A stretch of 64,000 bases of DNA from Parapedobacter luteus (GTDB lineage Bacteria; Bacteroidota; Bacteroidia; Sphingobacteriales; Sphingobacteriaceae): assembly GCF_900168055.1 (NCBI RefSeq), contig NZ_FUYS01000003.1:62001-126000 (forward strand). The letters run 5' to 3'. The position numbers and the translations under genes were made by a program. The first letter of the stretch is position 1; each line of letters starts with the position of its first letter. This document shows, one piece after another, positions 8,980 through 17,761 of the stretch. A model generated the notes under the pieces. That model did not search any database. It was not told the DNA's origin and saw nothing but the letters and a program-made list of their open reading frames with translations.

Positions 8980-9936
8980 CTACATCACCTTCCGGCTTCC
9001 GATTTCCTTGTCTCGTTCGTACGTCGAGATGTGGCGTTCTTTTTTGCTCTCGAAGATGTCGTCTATGGTAATCATAATTCCCGTCTCTTCAACCGTGCCA
9101 AATTCGTCATTGACGGCCGTACCAAATGTCTTCATGGTAGAGGAAAGGTTCATATACGTGTTGATTAAGGGCGGTATATTTTCGCCAAGCGCCCTTACCC
9201 TGCTGTTTAGGACCTTGTACCCGTCTTTATACTCCAATCCGTCAAAAAGTTGTTTGTAGGGCGCGGGATCGCCGACATAACCCAGCGGATTAATCGGCCA
9301 CACCAGCCGTTCATGGTCAGGAAAATAATGGTGCATGAAATAGATCAACAGGTCGCGGGCCTCCCTGTTGTAATGCGGATACATGGTCACCTTGCCAAAC
9401 AGGTATTTGACATCCGGATTGAGTTTCACGACCGCCCCAAGCCCATCCCACAGATTGTCCAACGAAAACAACCCTTTACGGTTGTCTTTGCCAGGTTGGT
9501 ATTTGGGTTGTACAAATGAGCGTCCCAATTCAATGGTATAAGGCAGATATTCCTGGATAAACTTCGGCGAAAAATGAAAATAATGCGCTGTTGACAGATT
9601 GATTTCCCCATCACTGTTTACCCCTACATCCTTGCACTTTATCAACCGGTAGCCTGCAATGATTTCCTCGTCTTCGGGATTCCAGGCAATGAGTTGATCG
9701 TAAGCGTCAAGACAGGTGTCGTTGTAGTCCAAATCCAGCGCCATGCCGGTACCGCCGCCAGCGGCTCTGAACGTCAATTCCCGCAGCCGCCCGATTTCCC
9801 TCACGGTATGGGGCGCATTGTGGTGATTTATCAAATAAATTTCGTTATTTCCATTGTTGGTATAACGGACAAATACCTCCTGAGTAAGCTCCTTTTTTAT
9901 GGAGTTCCGTTCAACAGGTGCTATTATTTCTTGCAT
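8980..9936 (-). CDS. GlsB-like acyl-ACP N-acyltransferase (GNAT fold)
   Basis: A 318-residue member of the OlsB/GlsB group that moves a 3-hydroxy fatty acyl chain from acyl carrier protein to an amino acid; in Bacteroides the GlsB enzyme makes N-acyl glycine (commendamide). Visible family features are REIGRLRELTFRAAGGGTG near residue 45-65, the AGYRLIKC strand, and ELGRSFVQPKYQ with the GNAT core after it. A C-terminal extension of about 80 residues follows the catalytic part. It is 4 bp downstream of a lyso-lipid O-acyltransferase on the same strand, the pairing known for glycine-lipid synthesis. Glycine as the substrate is inferred. Confidence 0.72.
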   Translation of the reverse strand: MQEIIAPVERNSIKKELTQEVFVRYTNNGNNEIYLINHHNAPHTVREIGRLRELTFRAAGGGTGMALDLDYNDTCLDAYDQLIAWNPEDEEIIAGYRLIKCKDVGVNSDGEINLSTAHYFHFSPKFIQEYLPYTIELGRSFVQPKYQPGKDNRKGLFSLDNLWDGLGAVVKLNPDVKYLFGKVTMYPHYNREARDLLIYFMHHYFPDHERLVWPINPLGYVGDPAPYKQLFDGLEYKDGYKVLNSRVRALGENIPPLINTYMNLSSTMKTFGTAVNDEFGTVEETGIMITIDDIFESKKERHISTYERDKEIGSRKVM

Positions 9937-9940
9937 ATAG

Positions 9941-10804
9941 TTAGTTTTCAGGGGCTAAGTTGTAAACCGTTCGTTTAACATCTGCAGCCCACTCCTTTTC
10001 ACTTTTGGAGCTGTCAAAATAGGTATAAGAAATTGGTTTTCCTATACATATGGTTACTTTTTTGTTTCGCTGCGCAAACATTTCATCCGCAAGGTAAAAC
10101 ATTTCAACGTTGGCTTTAATACCAATGGATTCCCTGAAACGGGCGAAATTATAAAAAAAACTGGAATTTTTCCCATCGATGTAAACCGGCACGATGTCTT
10201 TCCGATATCTTTTTGCTTTGCTGATGAAGCTTTTCTTCCATTCCAGATCTTCAATCTTCCCTTGTTGCTTCCGCGACACCAGTCCGGCAGGGAACACCAG
10301 CAATGCGTGTTCCTGCGCATAGGCTTCCTCGATCTGTGCAATGCCCTGCCGCCCCTGCGCGCCGTGCTTATTGACCCCTATAAACAAAGGCTCGAGATTC
10401 TTTATGTTTAGCAGGATATCATTGACCAGAAACTTGATATCTTGCCGGTACCTGCCCAATGCGTGCATAAAAGCAATTCCGTCCAACCCGCCAAGCGGGT
10501 GATTCGAGGCGAAAATCACGCCGCCCGTCTTGGGGATATACGTTTCGCCCGTTAATTCAACAACAACCCCCAGCTCCGCTATCAGTGCATCTACAAAAGC
10601 CAAGCCATGTAGATGCCCGATCTTGGCCATAATGTGATTGATATCCTCTTCATGGACCACCCGCTCGATGTAACGCAGCACAAACCTGGGCATCCACCTG
10701 AGCAATGCCGGGTTTTTCTTACGGATAACCTCCCTGATAACAATATATTTGTCCTTGTCTTCCAAAACGATATTCAGTACAAATTTTCGATGCGCAATCG
10801 CCAC
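9941..10804 (-). CDS. GlsA-like lysophospholipid/lyso-glycine-lipid O-acyltransferase
   Basis: The 287-residue PlsC-type acyltransferase has the active-site block SNHPLGGLDG, in which His and Asp are separated by five residues instead of the usual four (HX4D), and the second block FPAGLVSRKQQGKIED in place of the FPEG/SR motif. A further block is KRYRKDIVPVYIDG. With the N-acyltransferase next door it probably O-acylates N-acyl glycine to a two-chain glycine lipid in the inner membrane. The start is GTG at 10804; 29 nt upstream is a perfect -7 box on the same strand. It may instead be a general 1-acyl-glycerol-phosphate acyltransferase. Confidence 0.72.
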   Translation of the reverse strand: MAIAHRKFVLNIVLEDKDKYIVIREVIRKKNPALLRWMPRFVLRYIERVVHEEDINHIMAKIGHLHGLAFVDALIAELGVVVELTGETYIPKTGGVIFASNHPLGGLDGIAFMHALGRYRQDIKFLVNDILLNIKNLEPLFIGVNKHGAQGRQGIAQIEEAYAQEHALLVFPAGLVSRKQQGKIEDLEWKKSFISKAKRYRKDIVPVYIDGKNSSFFYNFARFRESIGIKANVEMFYLADEMFAQRNKKVTICIGKPISYTYFDSSKSEKEWAADVKRTVYNLAPEN

Positions 10805-10832
10805 AACGGTGGCTGCCGAAGTGATTAGCAGC

Positions 10833-10840
10833 CAAAAGTA
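10833..10840 (-). promoter_or_regulatory. Candidate -7 box (TACTTTTG) for the acyltransferase pair
   Basis: Perfect TAnnTTTG on the minus strand; a start site about 7 nt downstream would leave a leader of about 20 nt before the GTG at 10804. No TTG is seen at the -33 distance. Confidence 0.45.
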
Positions 10841-11148
10841 GTAAAAGTTCTGGTATTGTCATTCCTTTGTTTAATTCACCAGGGGAAACCGCATTGAACA
10901 TATACTGATGTTCTGCGGCGCGCTAGGCACCTGCTCTGCAACATGTCGTTCCTGACGGACACGCATGCTGGCACCTGCCTGAAGTTAGGCCGCCTACGGG
11001 ATTTCGCATCCAAGTCCGCAGGATGGCGGAAAAGCCTGCTTTTAACGACGTCTTACGGAGAGCTAATCCGCTGATAGTTTTAAATGCCGTTGCCCGGTAA
11101 TTCACGTGTGGCAACCACTTAAAAGCGAAAAAAAAAGTAAAATAATCG
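10841..11148. other. Intergenic block without a recognisable gene
   Basis: Most of the 444-bp gap between the acyltransferase and CBS genes. An 85-codon minus-strand ORF (10923-11180) has no credible protein features. The part from about 10910 to 11100 is GC-richer than the flanks and holds a 9-bp direct repeat GGCACCTGC (10926-10934 and 10970-10978) and an imperfect hairpin around TGTCGTTCC. It could be a remnant of a small repeat element; nothing firmer can be said. Confidence 0.4.
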
Positions 11149-11176
11149 TTGTTGTCAGCAAAACGAATTAATTTTG
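11149..11176 (+). promoter_or_regulatory. Promoter for the CBS-nadK cluster
   Basis: TTG at 11149-11151, 17 nt spacer, then TAATTTTG at 11169-11176, a full match to the Bacteroidota promoter form. The predicted start leaves a leader of about 65 nt before the ATG at 11249. Confidence 0.6.
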
Positions 11177-11248
11177 ACAAACAACAACGGATAATTTAAA
11201 CGATTGGCGGTTTTATTCGTTTAACTAAAAAAGGAGTATAACAAAACC

Positions 11249-11911
11249 ATGAATATAGGTCAAGTCATCATAGACCGCGACTACGCGGTGAGCCCATCGG
11301 ATAGCGTACGCTATACGCTGGACAAAATGGCCGATCTCCGATTGGCACAGTTGCCGTTGGTAAAAGGCGACCTTTTTCTTGGCTTGATATCCTACGAGTC
11401 GTTGGCAGGGCTCGCCAAACTCAATAACAGCATCCAGCAGACTGATATCGCATACCAACAGGTACACATCTATGATACCCAGCACATCTATGACGCCATG
11501 CTTTTCTTCCAAATCCATCAGCTGGATGTGTTGCCGGTCATTGATGAACAGCACATTTATCTGGGGGCGGTGACTGCACTTGATTTGATCAATACCCTAA
11601 GCCAAGCCATGTCTATCCAGCAGCCCGGGGGAATTATCGTCTTGGAAATGGGAACCCGGGATAATGCATTGTCGCATATCGCTCACATTGTGGAATCGGA
11701 CAACGCGCAGATATTGAACTCCTATGTCCATACGTTTTCGGATTCGTCCCGCTTGGAAGTCACCATAAAAGTCAACAAATCGGACATCTCTTCGATAATT
11801 GCTGCTTTTCTGCGGCATGACTATACCGTTAAAGCCTCCTACAATGATGAAAATAGCCGCGACAACTCCCGCGACCGCTACGAGCAACTGATGAACTATA
11901 TCAATATGTAA
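11249..11911 (+). CDS. CBS-pair protein with C-terminal ACT-like region
   Basis: The 220-residue protein begins with a CBS pair (first repeat MNIGQVIIDRDYAVSPSDSV, second DTQHIYDAMLFFQIHQLDVL, split by a short linker) and continues with about 80 residues (GIIVLEMGTRDNALSHIA onward) predicted to be an ACT-like ligand-binding fold. It opens the cluster CBS-nadK-porG-uppS-bamA-skp, a gene order widely kept in Bacteroidota. Only 2 bp separate it from nadK, so translation is probably coupled. A role in sensing a nucleotide for the neighbouring NAD kinase is a guess from context. Confidence 0.8.
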   Translation: MNIGQVIIDRDYAVSPSDSVRYTLDKMADLRLAQLPLVKGDLFLGLISYESLAGLAKLNNSIQQTDIAYQQVHIYDTQHIYDAMLFFQIHQLDVLPVIDEQHIYLGAVTALDLINTLSQAMSIQQPGGIIVLEMGTRDNALSHIAHIVESDNAQILNSYVHTFSDSSRLEVTIKVNKSDISSIIAAFLRHDYTVKASYNDENSRDNSRDRYEQLMNYINM

Positions 11912-11913
11912 TT

Positions 11914-12798
11914 ATGAAGATAGCGGTTTATGGGAGAGAATTCCATCCATCGGTCGTTCCTTATGTGCAGCATTTATTTGATTCCCTAATCGCCAGAGAT
12001 ACCGAGTTGTGGATATACAAGGATTTTCGCGACTTTCTGGAGCAGCAGGTCAATTGCCCGCAAAAATTATATACGTATGCCACATATGACGAGTTGCCCC
12101 AAGACGTTGGTTTTATGCTGAGCCTGGGCGGCGATGGTACGATGCTGGCTGCGGTCGCTATCGTAGCCGATTCGGGCATCCCGGTAGCGGGCATCAATTT
12201 TGGCAGACTGGGCTTTTTGGCTGACATCAGTAAGGATGATATCGACCCCTCGCTTGAAGCTATCCTGATTGGCGAATACAATATCCAAAAACGGACGTTG
12301 CTGTCCGTACAATCCGACCAGATGGAGCTGTTTGGAGGAAGTCATTTTGCACTGAATGACATCACGCTTTTCAAGTCTGACAGCTCGGCGATGATCACGG
12401 TAAGTGCTTACCTCAACGGAGAACTCCTGAATGCCTATTGGGCAGACGGCATTATCGTAGCCACGCCCACCGGCTCGACCGCCTATTCGCTGAGTTGCGG
12501 CGGCCCTATTATTACGCCCGGTAGCGGCAACTTCGTCATCACACCGATTTCACCGCATAACCTCAACGTCAGGCCTGTGGTCATATCGGACGACATGGAG
12601 CTGGATTTGGAAATCGAAAGCCGGAGTGGCAAGTTCCTGTTGTCATGCGATTCCAAAACTACCTCCATATCCACCGATGTGAAGCTCAAAATCAGTAAGG
12701 CGCACTACCAGGTCAACCTGATCAGACTGAAAAACTACAGCTATTTCGCCAACTTACGCAATAAATTGCTTTGGGGTCTTGATGCACGGAATTATTAA
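11914..12798 (+). CDS. nadK: NAD kinase
   Basis: NAD kinase phosphorylates NAD to NADP in the cytosol. The 294-residue protein has the GGDGT motif (residues 72-76), the INFGRLGFLADI block and the glycine-rich TPTGSTAYSLSCGGPII block that together form the nucleotide site. Length and order are standard. It is the second gene of the CBS-nadK-porG cluster, 2 bp behind the CBS gene. Confidence 0.95.
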   Translation: MKIAVYGREFHPSVVPYVQHLFDSLIARDTELWIYKDFRDFLEQQVNCPQKLYTYATYDELPQDVGFMLSLGGDGTMLAAVAIVADSGIPVAGINFGRLGFLADISKDDIDPSLEAILIGEYNIQKRTLLSVQSDQMELFGGSHFALNDITLFKSDSSAMITVSAYLNGELLNAYWADGIIVATPTGSTAYSLSCGGPIITPGSGNFVITPISPHNLNVRPVVISDDMELDLEIESRSGKFLLSCDSKTTSISTDVKLKISKAHYQVNLIRLKNYSYFANLRNKLLWGLDARNY

Positions 12799-12833
12799 TA
12801 TCTTTACCCCCCACATATATACCCTGCTGAATT

Positions 12834-13619
12834 GTGCTTCAACGATTGCTGATACTCATCTTTTTTGCCCATGCTGCGGTAGCCCATGCGCAGGAATGGG
12901 AAGCTGGCCTGCAAGGCGGTGCTTCGGGGTATATGGGCGACCTTAATCCGGAAAATCCGCTGGCCTTCAACGATTGGTCGGCCGGTGTGTTTATCAAATA
13001 TAACTTCGATCATACGTGGGGCCTTCGCGGTAATTTCGCTTATGCCAACTTATTTGCACACGATGCTTATTCTAACGTCCAACAGCGGCAAAATCGATAC
13101 CTCGGTTTTTTCGGCGCGGTCAAAGAGGCTTCGTTATTGGTAGATTTCAATTTTTTCAAATGGCTGCCGCAACGGGGCAGAATTGTATATACGCCTTACA
13201 TTTTCGCGGGCATCGGTGGTATTCTGTTCGAGCCGAAGTGGCGGAACGCATCGGGAAATGACGTCAAATTGCGGCACTATTATACCGAGGGCATGATCTA
13301 TCAAAATCGGGCGGTCACCATCCCATTCGGTGCGGGCTTCAAATACAACCTCCGGGGCCCATGGTCTATCGGAGTCGAGCTTGGATACCGGCTGGCACTT
13401 ACAGACTACCTGGACGATGTGAGTGGGGAATATTTCGATTATGACGATTTGGGCAGTTATGCGCCGGTTCCACGCGCCGATTGGACGCTGATCGCCAACC
13501 CCAGCAACGCACCTATCGGTTCCCAACGCGGTGACGGACGCCCCTATGATTCGTTCATGACGGTAGGCATCACCCTGTCTTACACCTTCTTCAAGGGCGG
13601 CTGTCCGGAATGGCGATGA
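12834..13619 (+). CDS. porG: PorG/DUF6089-type outer-membrane beta-barrel protein
   Basis: The DUF6089 family includes PorG, an outer-membrane protein tied to the PorK-PorN ring of the type IX secretion system. The product has a signal peptide (LLILIFFAHAAVA ending HAQ) and a mature start EWEAGLQGGASGYMGDLN, typical of the family. Alternating hydrophobic strands with aromatic girdles run to the end, the last one VGITLSYTFF. The start is a GTG at 12834; no ATG lies close by in frame. It is 35 bp after nadK and 42 bp before uppS. The PorG call rests on family and gene order, not on function. Confidence 0.78.
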   Translation: MLQRLLILIFFAHAAVAHAQEWEAGLQGGASGYMGDLNPENPLAFNDWSAGVFIKYNFDHTWGLRGNFAYANLFAHDAYSNVQQRQNRYLGFFGAVKEASLLVDFNFFKWLPQRGRIVYTPYIFAGIGGILFEPKWRNASGNDVKLRHYYTEGMIYQNRAVTIPFGAGFKYNLRGPWSIGVELGYRLALTDYLDDVSGEYFDYDDLGSYAPVPRADWTLIANPSNAPIGSQRGDGRPYDSFMTVGITLSYTFFKGGCPEWR

Positions 13620-13639
13620 TCCCGTTCGAAAAATTATAT

Positions 13640-13647
13640 TAACTTTG
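13640..13647 (+). promoter_or_regulatory. Candidate -7 box (TAACTTTG) for uppS
   Basis: Perfect TAnnTTTG 14 bp before the uppS ATG, in the porG-uppS gap. No clear TTG at -33, so it may be an internal promoter or chance. Confidence 0.4.
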
Positions 13648-13661
13648 CGCCAAATTAACTG

Positions 13662-14405
13662 ATGGATATCAAAGAAACGATAGATAAGGCTCGTCTCCCC
13701 CAACATATCGCCATCATCATGGACGGCAATGGGCGATGGGCGAAAGAGCGCGGCAAGCTACGCGTCTTCGGCCATCAAAATGGCGTGGCGGCTGTCCGCG
13801 ATACCGTGGAGGGCGCTGTCGAAATCGGGGTTAAGTACCTGACGCTTTATGCTTTTTCCACCGAAAACTGGAACCGGCCTAAACTGGAAGTGTCTGCACT
13901 GATGGAGCTCCTTGTCAACACCATAAATAAAGAAACCAAAACCCTTATGGATAATGGTGTACGGCTCAATGCCATCGGCGATTTAACAAAGCTGCCTGCT
14001 AAATGCCGCCGCCAGCTACAAGAGGCGATGGAAAAAACAGCTGCCAACACCAATTGCACGCTGACTTTGGCACTAAGCTACAGCGCGCGCTGGGAAATCA
14101 CCGAAGCTGCAAAACAGTTGGCCCGCCAAGTCCAGTCGGGGCAAATCAGTCCCGACGATATTGACGAAAATTTATTCGCCCAACACCTTGCCACCCGGAC
14201 CATGCCTGATCCGGAGCTCATGGTACGTACAAGCGGCGAACAGCGTATCAGCAATTACCTGCTATGGCAATTAGCGTATGCCGAACTGTACTTTATTGAC
14301 AAAATGTGGCCTGAATTCCGGAGGATGGACTTATTTGAAGCCATTGTTGCCTATCAAAAACGCGAAAGGCGTTTCGGAAAGACCAGCGAGCAATTGGCAG
14401 AGTAG
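13662..14405 (+). CDS. uppS: Isoprenyl (undecaprenyl) diphosphate synthase
   Basis: This cis-prenyltransferase builds the C55 lipid carrier for peptidoglycan and glycan export. The 247-residue protein shows the catalytic Asp21 in IIMDGNGRWA, the HQNGVAAVRD segment, YAFSTENWNRP and the C-terminal DPELMVRTSGEQRISNYLLW block (shown only in part) that binds the diphosphates. Length is normal. Its place before bamA is standard in Bacteroidota. Confidence 0.95.
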   Translation: MDIKETIDKARLPQHIAIIMDGNGRWAKERGKLRVFGHQNGVAAVRDTVEGAVEIGVKYLTLYAFSTENWNRPKLEVSALMELLVNTINKETKTLMDNGVRLNAIGDLTKLPAKCRRQLQEAMEKTAANTNCTLTLALSYSARWEITEAAKQLARQVQSGQISPDDIDENLFAQHLATRTMPDPELMVRTSGEQRISNYLLWQLAYAELYFIDKMWPEFRRMDLFEAIVAYQKRERRFGKTSEQLAE

Positions 14406-14491
14406 GGATGGCCGTCAATTAACTCAAAAAATAACCTTTTAACAAAAATTAACAACTGTTTGACGTACTTTAGCGGCGATAAATTAGATAG

Positions 14492-17047
14492 ATGAAGCGG
14501 ATACTCTTTTTTGTACTTATTACCCTATTGGCGGTAGAGACTTCCATTGCCCAGCAACGCGGAATACCCGTGGGTAATTCAGATGAATTTAGCTACCTTA
14601 ACCCACAGAATTACATCATTGGGGGAATATCGGTAAGTGGTACGGAATACCTTGACAACGATGTGCTTATCACCATCTCCAAGCTGGTGGTCGGATCCCG
14701 TATTGAAGTGCCGAGCGACGCTACGTCGAATGTGGTAAAAAACTTGATGAACCAGGGCCTGTTTGACAACGTGGAACTGTATGCAGACGCCGTAAAAGGC
14801 GACTCCATTTTTTTCAATATACATGTCGTCGAACGTCCCCGCCTCACACGCATCGATATCGAAGGGCTCAGCAAAACCCAAACGGAAGACGTCCGGAAGC
14901 AGCTCAACGAAAACACAGGCAAAATCGTCAATCAAAACCTGATGAATACGACGCGAAATACCATTACCCGATACCTGAGTGAAAAGGGATATTTATACCC
15001 CGAGATCACGATGGCACCGGTGAAGGATTCGACCCAAGCAAACAACCAAATCCTCGTGGTAAATGTAGATCGTAACCGTAAGGTACGTGCACATCGCATC
15101 AATTTCACAGGCAATGAAGAATTTTCACAACGCCAGCTCCGCAAGTTTTTCAAGGGGGTAAGGCAGCGCACGTGGTGGCGCATCACGGGGCCGGGCAAGT
15201 TCAAAGCAGAGAAATACAAGGAAGCAAAAGAAAACCTGATTGCCAAGCTACATGATCGCGGTTATCGCGATGCTGAAATTCTCAGGGATACGTTCTATAA
15301 ATACAACAACCGCAATGTCATTGTAGACATCGATCTCTATGAAGGCCCTAAATATTATTTCGGTAACATCACCTGGCAGGGAAATGCCAAATATTCGGAT
15401 TCGGTGCTGAATGTTATCTTGGGTATCGAAAAGGGTGAAGTATTCAGCGAAGAAAAGCTGAACACCAAGTTGATGGGGCCCACCCGAAACAGCGACGACA
15501 TCCTTTCGCTGTATATGAATGATGGCTACCTCACCTTTACGGTAGATCCGGTCCAAACCCGGATATATAACGACACCATCGATTTGGATCTCCGCATCTA
15601 TGAAGGAGCGCAGTTCACGGTCAACAACATTATCCTCAAGGGTAATGACGTGACCAACGACCGCGTATTGCTCCGGTCCATATACACCAAGCCGGGCCAA
15701 AAGTTTTCCAAGGAGCTGCTCATGCGCAGTACCCGTGAAATTGCCCAATTAGGCAACTTTGACGAGCAAAAAACCAACCCGGTGCCCACCAACCTCAACC
15801 ACGCTGAAGGGACGGTGGACATCGAATACAACGTAACAGAGAAACCATCGGATCAGGTTGAACTGTCGGGCGGTTTTGGTGCAGGACAGGTCATCGGTAC
15901 CTTGGGGCTTAACTTCAACAACTTTTCTACCCGGAATATTTTTGACAAAAGTGCCTGGAAGCCCCTACCCAGAGGTGATGGCCAACGGCTGAGTCTACGC
16001 GGCCAAACCAGTGGCAAACGCTATCAGTCTTACAGCTTCTCATTTTCCGAACCTTGGCTGGGCGGTAAGAAGCCGATCTATTTTGGGGTCAGTGCGTTTA
16101 CCTCATCATCGTCCTTTGGAGGCTTTGACTACTTGACGGGGCGGCAAATCGTAGGCGACGCAGATTTGAACCGAATCTGGATGAACGGGGTCACCGTGAG
16201 CTTGGGTAAACGCCTCCAATGGCCGGACAACTATTTTCAGCTGAATTATTCATTGGGTTTCCAGCAATACAAGCTGCAGAATTATCCGGGCTTTTTGTTT
16301 GAAAATGGCACATCGTACAACATTAACCTTACGCAGGAAATCAGTCGTAATTCGGTGGATGCGCCGATATATCCGACATCCGGTTCGCATCTGCGGTTGA
16401 CCATTCAGGTCACCCCTCCGTACTCAAGGTTCAACAACATTAACTATCCCACTGCGCCGAATGATGAGCGGTATAAATGGACAGAATACCACAAATGGAA
16501 ATTTGACTCCCAGTGGTTCACCCGCATAACCGGCAAGTTAGTACTCAAGGCGCAAGCGCAGTTTGGCTTTTTGGGCACATACAGCAGCGTGACGGGCCAA
16601 TCGGCATTTGAGCGGTTTAAGCTCGGTGGCGATGGGATGATGGGCTTTGACTTTTTGCAAGGCTCGGAAATCATCGCGATGCGGGGATATGCAAACGGGA
16701 TGGTAATCCCTGACGGAGCAGATGTGAATATCGCGCGCAACTCGGGTAGCCCCATCTACAATAAATACCAACTGGAATTGCGGCACCCCGTGATGTTGAA
16801 TGATCAGGCGACGGTATTCGTCTTGGCTTTCGCCGAAGGGGGCAATACGTGGAATAATTTCCGGGACTTCAACCCTTTCAAAGTACGCCGTTCGGTCGGT
16901 GTCGGTGCGCGTATCTTCCTGCCGATATTCGGGTTGCTGGGCATCGATTACGGCCATGCATTTGATCCGATACCGGGTGTCCCCTCGAGCACATGGCGGC
17001 AGAATTTCACGTTCAGCATCATGCAACAGATGGGCGGTTTTAATTAA
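14492..17047 (+). CDS. bamA: Outer-membrane assembly factor BamA
   Basis: BamA folds and inserts beta-barrel proteins into the outer membrane. The 851-residue precursor has a signal peptide (ILFFVLITLLAVETSIA), five POTRA repeats up to about residue 440 (the first starting at YIIGGISVSGTEYLDNDVL) and a C-terminal Omp85 barrel. The VELSGGFGAGQVIGTLGL region opens the barrel, and FKLGGDGMMG plus SEIIAMRGY carry the conserved L6-loop area (RGY for the usual RGF/RGY). The last residues are MQQMGGFN, so the terminal Phe signal is one residue from the end. Two Skp-like chaperone genes follow. Confidence 0.93.
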   Translation: MKRILFFVLITLLAVETSIAQQRGIPVGNSDEFSYLNPQNYIIGGISVSGTEYLDNDVLITISKLVVGSRIEVPSDATSNVVKNLMNQGLFDNVELYADAVKGDSIFFNIHVVERPRLTRIDIEGLSKTQTEDVRKQLNENTGKIVNQNLMNTTRNTITRYLSEKGYLYPEITMAPVKDSTQANNQILVVNVDRNRKVRAHRINFTGNEEFSQRQLRKFFKGVRQRTWWRITGPGKFKAEKYKEAKENLIAKLHDRGYRDAEILRDTFYKYNNRNVIVDIDLYEGPKYYFGNITWQGNAKYSDSVLNVILGIEKGEVFSEEKLNTKLMGPTRNSDDILSLYMNDGYLTFTVDPVQTRIYNDTIDLDLRIYEGAQFTVNNIILKGNDVTNDRVLLRSIYTKPGQKFSKELLMRSTREIAQLGNFDEQKTNPVPTNLNHAEGTVDIEYNVTEKPSDQVELSGGFGAGQVIGTLGLNFNNFSTRNIFDKSAWKPLPRGDGQRLSLRGQTSGKRYQSYSFSFSEPWLGGKKPIYFGVSAFTSSSSFGGFDYLTGRQIVGDADLNRIWMNGVTVSLGKRLQWPDNYFQLNYSLGFQQYKLQNYPGFLFENGTSYNINLTQEISRNSVDAPIYPTSGSHLRLTIQVTPPYSRFNNINYPTAPNDERYKWTEYHKWKFDSQWFTRITGKLVLKAQAQFGFLGTYSSVTGQSAFERFKLGGDGMMGFDFLQGSEIIAMRGYANGMVIPDGADVNIARNSGSPIYNKYQLELRHPVMLNDQATVFVLAFAEGGNTWNNFRDFNPFKVRRSVGVGARIFLPIFGLLGIDYGHAFDPIPGVPSSTWRQNFTFSIMQQMGGFN

Positions 17048-17054
17048 TAGAAAT

Positions 17055-17081
17055 TTGATAACAAAAATGGAATTACTTTTG
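17055..17081 (+). promoter_or_regulatory. Candidate promoter for the first skp gene
   Basis: TTG at 17055-17057, 16 nt spacer, TACTTTTG at 17074-17081. A transcript from here would start after the ATG at 17084, which supports the ATG at 17114 as the true start. Confidence 0.45.
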
Positions 17082-17113
17082 CAGTGATGTTCCAACACCA
17101 AAGTCATACAGTT

Positions 17114-17656
17114 ATGAGCATAAAAAAAATAATAGGGGTCGTTGTCTTAATGGTCGTTACTTCGTCTGCGGCTTTGGCCCAGCGATTTGCCTATGTCGAT
17201 TCGGAATATATCCTAAAACATATCCCCGAGTACCTTGCTGCGCAGAAGCAGCTGGACGCACTATCCGTACAATGGCAAGAAGAGGTAGATAACCGGTTTG
17301 CTGAAATCGAAAAGCTTTACAAAGCCTACCAGGAAGACCAAGTATTACTCAGTGAGGAGATGCGTAGGAAACGGGAAGACGAAATTGTACTCAAAGAACG
17401 GGAAGCACGGGAATTCCAACGGCAGAAATTCGGTTTCGAAGGCGATCTTTTCCAAGAGCGGATCAAGTTGGTAAAACCCATCCAGGATCGGGTGGCCCAA
17501 GCTATCCAGACAATCGCTACCGATCAAAGTCTGGATATTATCTTGGATAAGGGCAGTGAGGTTACATTTCTGTACGCCAACCCCAAATTGGATAAAAGCA
17601 ACGATGTGATTACCCGGTTAGGATATAAACCTGATCCGTCGCTTGCGGAAAATTAA
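17114..17656 (+). CDS. OmpH/Skp-family periplasmic chaperone
   Basis: This 180-residue Skp-type protein would hold unfolded outer-membrane proteins in the periplasm. From the ATG at 17114 it starts with a clean signal peptide (IKKIIGVVVLMVVTSSAALA-Q). The mature part opens RFAYVDSEYILKHIPEY, followed by a long charged coiled coil (about 50-130) and a C-terminal beta segment ILDKGSEVTFLYANPKLD. The longer frame from 17084 would put ten extra residues ahead of the signal. It lies between bamA and a second skp gene. Confidence 0.88.
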   Translation: MSIKKIIGVVVLMVVTSSAALAQRFAYVDSEYILKHIPEYLAAQKQLDALSVQWQEEVDNRFAEIEKLYKAYQEDQVLLSEEMRRKREDEIVLKEREAREFQRQKFGFEGDLFQERIKLVKPIQDRVAQAIQTIATDQSLDIILDKGSEVTFLYANPKLDKSNDVITRLGYKPDPSLAEN

Positions 17657-17761
17657 TCCGTTTCGTATCATTGCGGAGTTTTAAGAAAGTAATAGTAAAT
17701 AACGTATAATCACAGACAAAGGGGTATGTGATAATAACCCCCAACAACAAGTAAAATCAAA

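Noticed and set aside
10923-11180. An 85-codon minus-strand frame in the acyltransferase/CBS gap
   Set aside because: Odd composition, no motif, and it would run over the promoter of the CBS gene.
13134-13706. A 190-codon minus-strand frame across porG and the uppS start
   Set aside because: It crosses two well-supported genes and shows no protein family features.
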